From Chitinophaga chungangae (lineage in GTDB: Bacteria; Bacteroidota; Bacteroidia; Chitinophagales; Chitinophagaceae), in NCBI RefSeq assembly GCF_017742215.1, contig NZ_JAGHKP010000004.1, positions 806,001-870,000 of the forward strand: a stretch of DNA of 64,000 nucleotides, given 5' to 3'. The notes below the pieces were generated by a model. That model made no database searches, was not told the origin of the DNA, and saw only the letters and a list, made by a program, of their open reading frames with translations. How positions within the stretch are numbered: position 1 is the first letter of the stretch; each line of letters opens with the position of its first letter. The position numbers and the translations under genes are program-made. Below are positions 50,314-58,938 of this stretch, in pieces.

Positions 50314-51267
50314 ATGAAACAATTTATTTCCGTGGACGACGTGCCCGGTGTGCCGCAAATAGCGGCTACAGCACTGGATTACAAAAAGAACCCTTTTAAG
50401 GACAAAGGGCTGGGAGAAAACAAAACTTTGGGAATGATTTTCCTGAACCCCAGTTTGCGCACGCGGTTGAGCACACAGGTGGCGGCCCGCAACCTGGGCA
50501 TGGAAGTAGTGGTGTTTAATATCGATAAGGAAGGATGGGCCCTCGAAATGAACGACGGCGTTGTGATGAACGGGAACACCACCGAACACGTGAAAGAAGC
50601 CGCCGCTGTAATGGGCCAGTACTTCGACATACTGTCCATCCGCACGTTCCCCGGCCTTAAGAACAAAGAGGAAGACTACACGGAAAAATATATCAACCAG
50701 TTCATCAAATACGCCGGCAAGCCCGTGGTAAGCCTCGAAAGCGCCACCCTTCACCCGTTGCAGAGCCTGACGGACGTGATCACCATCAAAGAGCGCTGGA
50801 ACCAGCCGCGCAAACCGAAGGTGGTAATGACCTGGGCGCCGCACGTAAAAGCGCTGCCGCAGGCCGTTCCCAACTCCTTCGCGCAGTGGATGAACGCCTG
50901 GGACGAAGTGGACTTCACCATCACGCATCCCGAAGGGTATGAGTTGGACCCGAAGTTCGCCGGCAAAGCGCCGGTAATCCACAACCAGCGCGAAGCATTG
51001 GAAGGAGCGGATTTTGTGTACGTAAAAAACTGGTCGAGCTACAAAGATTACGGCAAGATCACCTGTACGGACGAAAGCTGGATGGTGACCAACGAAACGC
51101 TGAAAAACACCAACGACGCGAAAGTGATGCATTGCCTGCCCGTGAGAAGGAATGTGGTGATCGCAGACGAAGTGCTCGACGGGCCCGGTTCCATCGTGAT
51201 CCCCGAAGCGGGCAACCGCGTATGGGCGGCGCAGGCGGTATTGAGTGAAATTTTAAAGAACAGATAA
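50314..51267 (+). CDS. argF': N-acylornithine carbamoyltransferase (probably N-succinylornithine type)
   Basis: 317 aa. Carbamoylates the N-acylated ornithine. Carbamoyl-phosphate loop FLNPSLRTRLST (residues 43-54), ATLHPLQSLTDV (HPxQ motif), KVVMTWAPHVKALP and HCLPVRRNVVIADEVLDG. Absence of the ornithine-binding DxxxSMG loop and presence of the proline-type loop separate it from normal ArgF. At the position that decides the acyl group (Glu92 in Xanthomonas AOTCase, Pro90 in Bacteroides SOTCase) this protein has Thr90 (NGNTTEH). A small neutral residue there favours succinylornithine. Three bases before argB. Confidence 0.93.
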   Translation: MKQFISVDDVPGVPQIAATALDYKKNPFKDKGLGENKTLGMIFLNPSLRTRLSTQVAARNLGMEVVVFNIDKEGWALEMNDGVVMNGNTTEHVKEAAAVMGQYFDILSIRTFPGLKNKEEDYTEKYINQFIKYAGKPVVSLESATLHPLQSLTDVITIKERWNQPRKPKVVMTWAPHVKALPQAVPNSFAQWMNAWDEVDFTITHPEGYELDPKFAGKAPVIHNQREALEGADFVYVKNWSSYKDYGKITCTDESWMVTNETLKNTNDAKVMHCLPVRRNVVIADEVLDGPGSIVIPEAGNRVWAAQAVLSEILKNR

Positions 51268-51269
51268 AC

Positions 51270-52067
51270 ATGTCATCTCCCGGAACGGTATACATCATCA
51301 AGGTAGGCGGAAACGTGATCGATAACCCGGCTTTTTTGGACAGTTTCCTGAAAGACTTTGCAGCCGTGCCCGCGCTGAAGGTGCTGATCCACGGCGGCGG
51401 GAAGATCGCCACGCGCATCGGCGACAAGCTGGGCATCGCGGCCAATTATGTAAACGGCCGGCGCATTACCGATGCGGAAACGATCGACGTGGTAACGATG
51501 GTGTACGGCGGGCTGGTGAACAAACAGGTGGTGGCCAAATTGCAGGCCAATGGCTGCAACGCCATCGGCCTTACCGGAGCGGACGCGAACATTATTCCCG
51601 CCGTGAAACGCCCCGTGAAGGAGATCGACTACGGTTTTGTGGGAGACATTCCCGAAGGATCGGTGCAGACCGCTCCCGTAAAACTCCTGCTGGACGCGGG
51701 CATCACGCCGGTGCTGGCCCCGCTCACGCACGACGGCAAAGGACAGATACTCAACACCAATGCAGACACCATCGCGTCTTCGCTGGCGGTGGCGCTTTCG
51801 GCGCATTACACCGTGAGGCTGATCTATTGTTTCGAGAAAAAAGGCGTGCTGCGGAATGCGGAAGACGACGAATCGGTGATCAACCTGATCAACCGCGATA
51901 TTTACCGGCAATTGCTTGCCGACGGCGCATTGTCTGACGGCATCCTGCCGAAGCTGGACAACGCATTTGCCGCTATCGAAAGCGGGGTGAAAGAAGTGCT
52001 CATCGGTCATGCCGGTGACCTGCAAAGGAACACCACCGGTTCGGTAGCGGGTACCTTAATTTGCTAA
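51270..52067 (+). CDS. argB: N-acylglutamate kinase
   Basis: 265 aa amino-acid kinase fold, phosphorylating the gamma carboxyl of N-acylglutamate. VYIIKVGGNVIDNPAF at the N-terminus, LIHGGGKIATRIGDKLGI, GRRITDAETIDVV, NTNADTIASSLAVAL, and the C-terminal GILPKLDNAFAAIESGVKEVLIGHA. It lacks the N-terminal helix of arginine-inhibited kinases, so feedback by arginine is unlikely at this enzyme (inference). Two bases before the argE ATG. Confidence 0.95.
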   Translation: MSSPGTVYIIKVGGNVIDNPAFLDSFLKDFAAVPALKVLIHGGGKIATRIGDKLGIAANYVNGRRITDAETIDVVTMVYGGLVNKQVVAKLQANGCNAIGLTGADANIIPAVKRPVKEIDYGFVGDIPEGSVQTAPVKLLLDAGITPVLAPLTHDGKGQILNTNADTIASSLAVALSAHYTVRLIYCFEKKGVLRNAEDDESVINLINRDIYRQLLADGALSDGILPKLDNAFAAIESGVKEVLIGHAGDLQRNTTGSVAGTLIC

Positions 52068-52069
52068 CT

Positions 52070-53143
52070 ATGTGGAACCAACAACGCTACCAAGATGCAG
52101 TGCGGCTTTTAAAAGACCTGATCGCCACACCGAGCTTCAGCAGGGAAGAAGATGGCACGGCGGTATTGCTGATGCGTTTTCTCGAAGAGCACGGCGTGAA
52201 ACCTGACCGCCATCTCAACAACGTCTGGGCGGTGAACAGGCATTTCGATCCCGCCAAACCCAGCATCCTGCTCAATTCTCATCACGACACCGTAAAACCC
52301 AACCCGCAATACACCCGCGATCCGTTTGCGCCAATTGTTGAAGACGGCAAATTGTTCGGCCTCGGCAGCAACGATGCCGGCGGCTGCCTGGTAAGCCTGA
52401 TCGCGGCATTCCTGCATTTTTACGACAGGGAAGGATTGCCTTACAACATTGTGCTGGCGGCCTCTGCGGAGGAAGAGATCAGCGGGGTGAACGGCATCGA
52501 AAGTATCTTGGAGCAGCTGCCCGCTATCGATTTCGCAATCGTGGGCGAACCTACCAAAACCGACCTGGCCGTAGCTGAAAAAGGCCTGATGGTGCTGGAT
52601 TGCGTGGCGCATGGCAAGGCCGGCCATGCCGCGCGGGACGAAGGCGAGAACGCATTGTACAAAGCGATGGACGACATCAGCTGGTTCCGCAATTTCCGTT
52701 TCCCGAAAGTGTCTGATACGCTGGGGCCGGTAAAAATGAGCGTGACCGTTATTCAAACTTCAAACAAAGCCCACAATGTAGTTCCCGCGGAATGTTCTTT
52801 CGTGGTAGACGTGCGGGCTACCGATCAATATACGCTGGAAGAAATGCTGGAGATCATCCGCGCCAACGTGCGGTGCGACGTAACGCCGCGCAGCATGCGG
52901 ATGCGCCCGTCTTTCATTCCCGTGGAACATCCGCTGGTGCAGGCCGGCATCGGGCTGGGCAAACAGCTGTACGGCTCGCCCACCACGTCAGACCAGGCGT
53001 TGATCCCCGCCACTTCCGTAAAGGTTGGGCCGGGCGATTCCGCCAGGAGCCACACTGCAGACGAGTTTATTTACCTCGACGAAATCAGCCAGGGCATCGA
53101 TACATATATCCGCCTGCTGTCCGTCGTGAATGGCGTAAATTAG
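52070..53143 (+). CDS. argE: M20-family deacylase, ArgE type
   Basis: 357 aa metallopeptidase-fold enzyme that would release citrulline (or ornithine) from its N-acyl form. Zn ligands: LLNSHHDTVKPN (His), FGLGSNDAGGCLVSL (Asp), AASAEEEISGVNG (Glu-Glu), VGEPTKTDLAVAEKG, and the last His in ARSHTADEFIYLDEI. The ATG at 52070 is taken; a TTG three codons upstream overlaps argB. In the ArgF' pathway the expected substrate is N-acylcitrulline. Confidence 0.92.
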   Translation: MWNQQRYQDAVRLLKDLIATPSFSREEDGTAVLLMRFLEEHGVKPDRHLNNVWAVNRHFDPAKPSILLNSHHDTVKPNPQYTRDPFAPIVEDGKLFGLGSNDAGGCLVSLIAAFLHFYDREGLPYNIVLAASAEEEISGVNGIESILEQLPAIDFAIVGEPTKTDLAVAEKGLMVLDCVAHGKAGHAARDEGENALYKAMDDISWFRNFRFPKVSDTLGPVKMSVTVIQTSNKAHNVVPAECSFVVDVRATDQYTLEEMLEIIRANVRCDVTPRSMRMRPSFIPVEHPLVQAGIGLGKQLYGSPTTSDQALIPATSVKVGPGDSARSHTADEFIYLDEISQGIDTYIRLLSVVNGVN

Positions 53144-53147
53144 CTGC

Positions 53148-53726
53148 ATGGAACAGCCGGTACTTGGAAACAAACGCGTATTGCTCCGCCCCATGCAACC
53201 TTCCGACCTGGAAGTATTGCTGGAAGTAGCGCTGGAGCCGTCTCTCTGGGAAGTAGGCCTCGGCCGCATCGGCAGCCGCGAAGATCTTGAACGGTACATG
53301 CAGGCGGCTTTCAGGGAACGGGAACAGGGTTTGTGCCTGCCATACGTGGTAATAGACAAGGAAACGGGGGAAGTGGCAGGCAGCACGCGTTTTTGCAGCA
53401 TCGTGGAGATGCATAAAAGAACGGAGATCGGGTATACCTGGATACATCCGCGTTTTCAGCGCACCGGCCTCAACCGCGCCATGAAATTCGCCATGCTGCA
53501 ATACGCATTCGAAACATGGGGAATGAACCGCGTGGAACTGAAAACGGACGAACGGAATGAAAAATCGCGCAATGCCATGCTGGGCATCGGCTGCAAACAG
53601 GAAGGCGTTTTCCGGCATCATATGATCACCTGGAACGGCCACCTCCTCAACAGCGTGTATTTCTCGATACTCAGGGAAGAATGGCCGGAGATCAAAGAAA
53701 GGATCTTCGGCAAATATGATTTTTAA
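53148..53726 (+). CDS. RimJ/RimL-type GNAT acetyltransferase
   Basis: 192 aa. GNAT pattern of the ribosomal-protein acetyltransferase group: RVLLRPMQPSDLEVLLEVA, GEVAGSTRFCSIVEMHKRTEIGYTWIHPRFQRTGLNRAMKFAMLQYAF, RVELKTDERNEKSRNAMLGIGCKQEGVFRHHMITWNGH. Five bases after argE and 10 bases before argH, so it is part of the operon, yet no arginine-pathway step is unassigned to it. It may be a second acylglutamate-related enzyme or an unrelated passenger. Confidence 0.85.
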   Translation: MEQPVLGNKRVLLRPMQPSDLEVLLEVALEPSLWEVGLGRIGSREDLERYMQAAFREREQGLCLPYVVIDKETGEVAGSTRFCSIVEMHKRTEIGYTWIHPRFQRTGLNRAMKFAMLQYAFETWGMNRVELKTDERNEKSRNAMLGIGCKQEGVFRHHMITWNGHLLNSVYFSILREEWPEIKERIFGKYDF

Positions 53727-53736
53727 AAGAAGCAGT

Positions 53737-55068
53737 ATGAAAATCTGGCAAAAGGATAAAACAGCGCTCGCCGAAGTAGAGCAGTTCACCGTTGGCCGCG
53801 ACCGCGAAATGGACGAATACCTCGCACCGTTCGACGTGCAGGGCTCCCTCGCGCACATCGCCATGCTCGAATCTATCGGGCTGCTTTCCAAAGAAGACCT
53901 TGCCGTGCTGCAAAAAGAACTGAAGCAGATCTACGCGGAAATAGCGGCGGGGAATTTTGTGCTGGAAGACGGCGTGGAAGATATTCATTCGCAGGTAGAG
54001 CTGCTGCTGACGAGAAGGGTGGGCGAATCTGGCAAAAAGATACACAGCGGCCGTTCCCGCAACGACCAGGTGCTGGTAGACCTCAAACTGTTCCTCCGCC
54101 ACGAGCTGGAAACCATCGTGCACGAAACGAAATCGCTGTTCGACCTGCTGCAAACGCAAAGCGAAAAGTATAAACAACATCTCATGCCTGGCTATACGCA
54201 TCTGCAGATAGCCATGCCTTCGTCTTTCGGCCTCTGGTTCGGCGCTTATGCCGAAAGCCTGACAGACGACCTCACCATGCTGCAGGGCGCTTACAAAGTG
54301 GTGAATAAAAATCCCCTGGGCTCCGCCGCAGGCTATGGTTCCAGCTTTCCCCTCAACCGTACCATGACCACGAAACTACTTGGTTTCGACACGCTCAACT
54401 TCAACGTGGTGTACGCACAGATGGGCCGCGGTAAAACGGAAAAACTGGTAGCCTTCGCGCTGGCGGGCATCGCGGCCACGCTGTCTAAAATGGCGATGGA
54501 CGCCTGTTTGTTCATGAACCAGAATTTCGGTTTCATCGGTTTCCCGGACGAGCTTACCACCGGTTCCAGCATCATGCCGCACAAAAAGAACCCGGACGTT
54601 TGGGAACTGATCCGCTCGCATTGCAACAAACTGCAGGCGCTGCCGAACGAGATCGCCATGATGACGGTGAACCTGCCCTCCGGCTACCACCGCGACCTGC
54701 AGCTGCTGAAGGAAAATCTTTTCCCGGCGTTCACCACGCTGAGAAACTGTTTGCAGATGAGCAGGCTCATGCTCGAAAACATCCGCATCAAAGAAGATAT
54801 CCTGAAAGACGAAAAATACCAGTACCTGTTCAGCGTGGAAGTAGTGAACCGCCTGGTGCTGGAAGGAACGCCATTCCGGGAAGCGTATAAACAAGTAGGA
54901 TTGGATATCGAGAAAGGCAATTTTAAGCCGGATACAGACATTCATCACACTCACGAAGGCAGCATCGGCAACTTAAACAACGAGGCCGTAAAAGCGCTGA
55001 TGGACGATGTTCTGAAAGGGTTCCCTTTCGAACAGGTACACCAGGCCATCGCGGCTTTGGTGAAATAA
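53737..55068 (+). CDS. argH: Argininosuccinate lyase
   Basis: 443 aa, splits argininosuccinate to arginine and fumarate. Fumarase/aspartase-superfamily signature TTGSSIMPHKKNPDVWELIR with catalytic Ser, plus EDIHSQVELLLTRRVGESGKKIHSGRSRNDQVLVDLKLFLR and MPGYTHLQIAMPSSFGLW. The ATG at 53737 gives the normal N-terminus MKIWQKDKTALAEVEQFTVG; an ATG seven codons upstream overlaps the preceding gene. Last gene of the operon, terminator at 55087. Confidence 0.96.
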   Translation: MKIWQKDKTALAEVEQFTVGRDREMDEYLAPFDVQGSLAHIAMLESIGLLSKEDLAVLQKELKQIYAEIAAGNFVLEDGVEDIHSQVELLLTRRVGESGKKIHSGRSRNDQVLVDLKLFLRHELETIVHETKSLFDLLQTQSEKYKQHLMPGYTHLQIAMPSSFGLWFGAYAESLTDDLTMLQGAYKVVNKNPLGSAAGYGSSFPLNRTMTTKLLGFDTLNFNVVYAQMGRGKTEKLVAFALAGIAATLSKMAMDACLFMNQNFGFIGFPDELTTGSSIMPHKKNPDVWELIRSHCNKLQALPNEIAMMTVNLPSGYHRDLQLLKENLFPAFTTLRNCLQMSRLMLENIRIKEDILKDEKYQYLFSVEVVNRLVLEGTPFREAYKQVGLDIEKGNFKPDTDIHHTHEGSIGNLNNEAVKALMDDVLKGFPFEQVHQAIAALVK

Positions 55069-55086
55069 TATTTTTTCCAAAAAAAT

Positions 55087-55121
55087 AGGCTGGCTGAAAA
55101 TCTTCAGCCAGCCTTACTTTT
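55087..55121 (+). terminator. Terminator of the arginine operon
   Basis: Perfect 12-bp stem AGGCTGGCTGAA / TTCAGCCAGCCT (55087-55098, 55103-55114) with a 4-base loop and TACTTTT after it. Confidence 0.9.
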
Positions 55122-55137
55122 CCTAAAATCAAGCGGA

Positions 55138-56310
55138 TCACTCTCCCAGTATTTCCCTGAGTTTTGCATCCAGCTCCTTATCGCCTTCCTCTCCGGCGCC
55201 TATCAGTTTAAAAAGGATCTTCCCTTCTTTGTCCAACAGGAATTTCGTGGGAAAACCGGTTACGCCGTAAGCCTGCACCAGGTCGTTCGTTTCTTTCCCG
55301 TAATTGTTCATCACGTGCACCCAGGGTATACCGTCTGACTGGATGGCTTTTTTCCAGTTGTTTTCGTTAGCGGTCATGTCAGACGATTTTTCCTCCGCTA
55401 CGCCTACAATTTCCAATCCTTTCGGTTTGTATTTTTCGTACAAACTTTTCATATGCGGATGGCTGCTCCTGCAGGGGCCGCACCAGCTTCCCCAGAAGTC
55501 TACCAGCACATATTTTCCTTTCAGGCTGGAAAGCGTGAACAGCTGACCGTTCATGTCTTTTTTGGTGAAATCGGGCGAAACCCGGCCGAGAGCGGTGGCT
55601 TTTGCGCTTTCGATCTTCCCGGCTGCGTATTTCCCGTAGAAGCTGTTTTTGTAAGCAGGGGAAAGTTTGCCGAACGCCTGTTCGAACTGTTCCGGCGTAT
55701 AACTTTCATACAGCCCGCTTAGCAGATACATGCTCACGAAAGACGCGGGATGTTTGGCGATGTACGATTTCCGCAGCTCGTCTTTTTTCGCCTGCAGCGC
55801 GTTGCCTTTTGCACGCAGCTTCGACGCGAGGGCGGTATCGCCTTCACGGTATACCTGCGCGCTTTTTTTGGTAAGCTCCCATTTTTCTTTTACCAGCGGG
55901 TTTTCGTTTGTTTTCAGCGAAGACAGTTCTTTATTCAGCGGCCCGCCTTTCACCGCGGCGAGGTACGAAACGTCTGAAGCGCCCGTTACGCGGATATTTC
56001 CAGGCTCCAGCACCAGTTCGAGCAAGGGCCCGGGAATGAACATGCCGCCGCTGCTCATCTGGAAACGCGCAGCGGGATTGCTGTTGAACAGCACGGCCAC
56101 CACCGGCTCGGCGATGGTGCCGGTGAAACGGTAAGTGCCGTCCGGAAGTATTTGCGCGGTATCGCTTTTGCGCTGACCGTGCTGGATGTAGCTGAGATTG
56201 AGCTTGTACCCCGCCTGGCCTTTAAGCTGCACGTCGAGCGTGAAGTTTTGCTGGGCGTAACTGTTTACGCCCAGCGCCAGGGTGAGGATAGTGAGGATGG
56301 TTTGTTTCAT
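55138..56310 (-). CDS. TlpA-like thiol:disulfide oxidoreductase with DUF4369-type N-terminus
   Basis: 390 aa, exported (signal to about residue 19). Residues about 22-130 form the beta-rich DUF4369-like domain common in Bacteroidota. A helical linker follows, then from about 245 a thioredoxin/AhpC-TSA domain (SPDFTKKDMNGQLFTLSSLKGKYVLVDFWGSWCGPCRSSHP) with the redox pair in WCGPC and the cis-Pro in GVTGFPTKFLLD. Likely a periplasmic disulfide reductase. Last gene of a SusC-SusD-TlpA-TlpA operon, 14 bases after its paralogue. Confidence 0.9.
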   Translation of the reverse strand: MKQTILTILTLALGVNSYAQQNFTLDVQLKGQAGYKLNLSYIQHGQRKSDTAQILPDGTYRFTGTIAEPVVAVLFNSNPAARFQMSSGGMFIPGPLLELVLEPGNIRVTGASDVSYLAAVKGGPLNKELSSLKTNENPLVKEKWELTKKSAQVYREGDTALASKLRAKGNALQAKKDELRKSYIAKHPASFVSMYLLSGLYESYTPEQFEQAFGKLSPAYKNSFYGKYAAGKIESAKATALGRVSPDFTKKDMNGQLFTLSSLKGKYVLVDFWGSWCGPCRSSHPHMKSLYEKYKPKGLEIVGVAEEKSSDMTANENNWKKAIQSDGIPWVHVMNNYGKETNDLVQAYGVTGFPTKFLLDKEGKILFKLIGAGEEGDKELDAKLREILGE

Positions 56311-56324
56311 GCGGTGTATGGTGT

Positions 56325-57560
56325 TTACATGGTTGCGGCCTGCATTACTCTTCTTTCGCCGGCGGGTTTCGCCGCTACGCCCTTATCTATCGCGGCTTTG
56401 ATACCTGCTTCGGCTTCAGGGCTGTAGCCGGTGTATTTCGTTATGATCTTCCCTTCCCGGTCCAGCAGGTACAGCGTGGGGATGCCGCTGAACTGGAAGT
56501 CTGCCATCGTTTTATCTTTATTGCTGCTCAGCAGTTGTTCCCAGGGCATTTTTTCGTCGGCCATGGCTTTTGCCCAGGCTTTTTTATCGGTGTCGATGCT
56601 GATGCTTACCACTTCAAGGCCTTTTTCTTTATACCCGGCATACAATTCCTTCACTTTCGGGATTGCCTGGCGGCAAGGCCCGCACCAGCTGGCCCAGAAA
56701 TCGACGAGCACATATTTGCCCTTGTATTTTTCCAGGTTCTGCAATTGCCCCATCGCATCCGGGTAGCTGATGGACGGCGCCTGCTGGCCGGGTTTCAGTT
56801 TCATGGCTTGCGCGCGGTTGTTGATGATGGTGGTTTTGAGATTCTTTGCTTCGCTGAGCCAGGGATACAATTTCAGCAAATGGTCCAGCTGCGCTAGGGT
56901 GTTGTTGTAAGCGGTGGTATCTTCCGGGCTGCCGGCGTAGCGCAGGGCGTAGATCAGCACGGGACGGTCTTTATAAATTTTCAGCAGCAGGTCGCGGCGC
57001 ATTTCAGCGTCGTCGCCGGCTTTGTTGTACCGCGGCCTTGTGTTCAGGTAAGTGATCCAGGCGCTGTCGCCGGTTTTTTCCTTATGCTGTTTGGCATAAT
57101 ATTCCAGGTTGTAATCTTCCACGCTGCGGAGGTAACCATTCGTGCTGTTGAGTTCCATCTGGTTGATGAAATCGTTGTCGCGGGAGCCCTGTACGTAATA
57201 AAAATGCGGGATCTTCATTTTAATTCTCGCGGTGTCGTACCCGCGGCTGCTCACGCTCACGTCTGCATCGCTCCAGAAGGTGATATGGTCCCAGTACATC
57301 ACGTTGAGTTTGTAAATACCGGGGTGGTTTTGTTTGATGCGGAAACTGTAGGTCAGGTCTTTCCCCATTTCCACAGAATCCACTACTTCGGGTTTGCCGG
57401 TTCCGTTGTCGCGGCTCAGCCATACTTTTCTCGGCTGACCTTCGGGCACGTCGAACTTAACTTTTCCTTTCACAGTGATCTGCTTCGGCATCGGCGCCTG
57501 CTGGGCGTTTGCCGTTGCACATGCGGCCACCAGGGCTGCTGTCAACATTGCGTTCTTCAT
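56325..57560 (-). CDS. TlpA-like thiol:disulfide oxidoreductase
   Basis: 411 aa, exported (signal MKNAMLTAALVAACATANAQQ). A beta-rich N-terminal part (about 28-120: KQITVKGKVKFDVPEGQPRKVWLSRDNG) and a helical middle lead to a C-terminal thioredoxin domain with KYVLVDFWASWCGPCRQAIPKVKELY and the cis-Pro in FSGIPTLYLLDREGK. The ATG at 57558-57560 gives the signal peptide; the frame's earlier start lacks one. It lies 28 bases after susD. Confidence 0.9.
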   Translation of the reverse strand: MKNAMLTAALVAACATANAQQAPMPKQITVKGKVKFDVPEGQPRKVWLSRDNGTGKPEVVDSVEMGKDLTYSFRIKQNHPGIYKLNVMYWDHITFWSDADVSVSSRGYDTARIKMKIPHFYYVQGSRDNDFINQMELNSTNGYLRSVEDYNLEYYAKQHKEKTGDSAWITYLNTRPRYNKAGDDAEMRRDLLLKIYKDRPVLIYALRYAGSPEDTTAYNNTLAQLDHLLKLYPWLSEAKNLKTTIINNRAQAMKLKPGQQAPSISYPDAMGQLQNLEKYKGKYVLVDFWASWCGPCRQAIPKVKELYAGYKEKGLEVVSISIDTDKKAWAKAMADEKMPWEQLLSSNKDKTMADFQFSGIPTLYLLDREGKIITKYTGYSPEAEAGIKAAIDKGVAAKPAGERRVMQAATM

Positions 57561-57588
57561 CGGGTTATTGCGTTTTTGATTTTGTTGT

Positions 57589-58926
57589 TTAATAATCTGC
57601 ATTCTGTTTCACATTGGGGTTCAAGGTCAGGATGCGTTCGGGCACGGGCATCAGCACATGGCCTTCGGGCTGGCGAAGCCCCGCGAGCCAGGGTTTTGTT
57701 TTGGCGAAGCGGCGCATGTCGTTCCAGCGCTGGCGTTCGCCCACAAACTCCCTTCTTCTTTCCATTTCGATCTCGTCCAGGAATGCCTGCGCGTCCGCGA
57801 AATCCGCGTTGGTTTTCAGGCTTGCGCCGCGTTTGCCGCGCAGTTCGTTAAAACGCGCCACATCCACCACGCCGGTGCGGGCTTTGGCTTCCGCAGCTAT
57901 AAGATACGCTTCGCTGAAGCGGCAGATGGGATAGGCAGGCGTAACTTCCATCGGGAATTTGGTGAGGAAATACACTTCGATCGTGATGGACGAGCCGGTT
58001 TTCTTTACGTAATAGGCCTTGCGTGTATCGGTATCTTCGTAGGTTTTCACCATCGTGCTGTCTATCCAGGTGCTGCCGCCGCCGGCGATGGAAGTGCCGT
58101 CCGGGTTCTTTCCGCCCGGGCCGTACACGTTGGGCAGGCCGTAGTTCAGGCTGTTGCCGCTGGAGGTTTCCGCGATGGCGTAGATCATCTCTTTGGAAGC
58201 CGTATTGTATTTGAAAATGTCGCCGTACTTATCCGGCTGCAGCGCGAATTTCCCGGAAGCGATCACGGTTTCCGCGAGGTTCAGCGCTTCGGTGTTTTTT
58301 CCTTCGTTGAGATAAAAACGCGCCAGCAGCAGCTGTGCGGCCTGTTTGCTGGCTTTCAGCGTTTGCCCCGTGTGATCGGGGAGAAGGTCTGCCGCTTTTT
58401 TCAGGTCTGCTGTTATAAAAGCTTTTACGTCCGCCTCGCTGTTGCGCTCAGGCAATGTAAGCGGGTCTTCGCCGCCTTTCATGATCGCCACTTTGCCGAA
58501 TTGTTCGTGCAGGATGGTGTAGGCAAAAGCGCGCAGCAGCCGGGCTTCGCCAACGGTGGCGTTGAGCGCGGTTTCTGAAGCGTGCGCTTCGCCGTAACTG
58601 ATCACCGCGTTGGCATTGGCAATGCACTGGTAAGGATAACGGTAGGCGAAAGTGAGCGTGTTGTCGTTGATGGGAATGTTGCAGCTTTCGTATCCGGCAA
58701 GACTGAGGCCCTGCACATCGTCGCTCATATAATCGGAGAGGCAGAAATACCCGTAGAATGAATTATTGGTAAGCCCCAGTTTGGCGCCGTTCAGCACCAG
58801 CGGAAGGTTCTGGCTGTTCACCTGCGAAGGGGCCACGAGATTGTCCGGCCTTACGTCCAGCTTGTTGCTGCAGGCGGAAAATGCGATCATGGCGGAAAAG
58901 GAGAGTAGTATGTTGCGTGTCGTCAT
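57589..58926 (-). CDS. RagB/SusD-family outer-membrane lipoprotein
   Basis: 445 aa. Lipoprotein signal with lipobox (FSACSNK, Cys near 19). SusD hallmarks: YPYQCIANANAVISYGE, VGEARLLRAFAYTILHEQFGKVAIM (TPR-like helix), and the C-terminal YPICRFSEAYLIAAEAKARTG and ERRREFVGERQRWNDMRR. It forms the surface lid of the SusC channel encoded 12 bases upstream. It is shorter than the usual 500-600 aa, suggesting a small, perhaps peptide-like, ligand (inference). Confidence 0.95.
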   Translation of the reverse strand: MTTRNILLSFSAMIAFSACSNKLDVRPDNLVAPSQVNSQNLPLVLNGAKLGLTNNSFYGYFCLSDYMSDDVQGLSLAGYESCNIPINDNTLTFAYRYPYQCIANANAVISYGEAHASETALNATVGEARLLRAFAYTILHEQFGKVAIMKGGEDPLTLPERNSEADVKAFITADLKKAADLLPDHTGQTLKASKQAAQLLLARFYLNEGKNTEALNLAETVIASGKFALQPDKYGDIFKYNTASKEMIYAIAETSSGNSLNYGLPNVYGPGGKNPDGTSIAGGGSTWIDSTMVKTYEDTDTRKAYYVKKTGSSITIEVYFLTKFPMEVTPAYPICRFSEAYLIAAEAKARTGVVDVARFNELRGKRGASLKTNADFADAQAFLDEIEMERRREFVGERQRWNDMRRFAKTKPWLAGLRQPEGHVLMPVPERILTLNPNVKQNADY

Positions 58927-58938
58927 GGCTGGCTTGTT

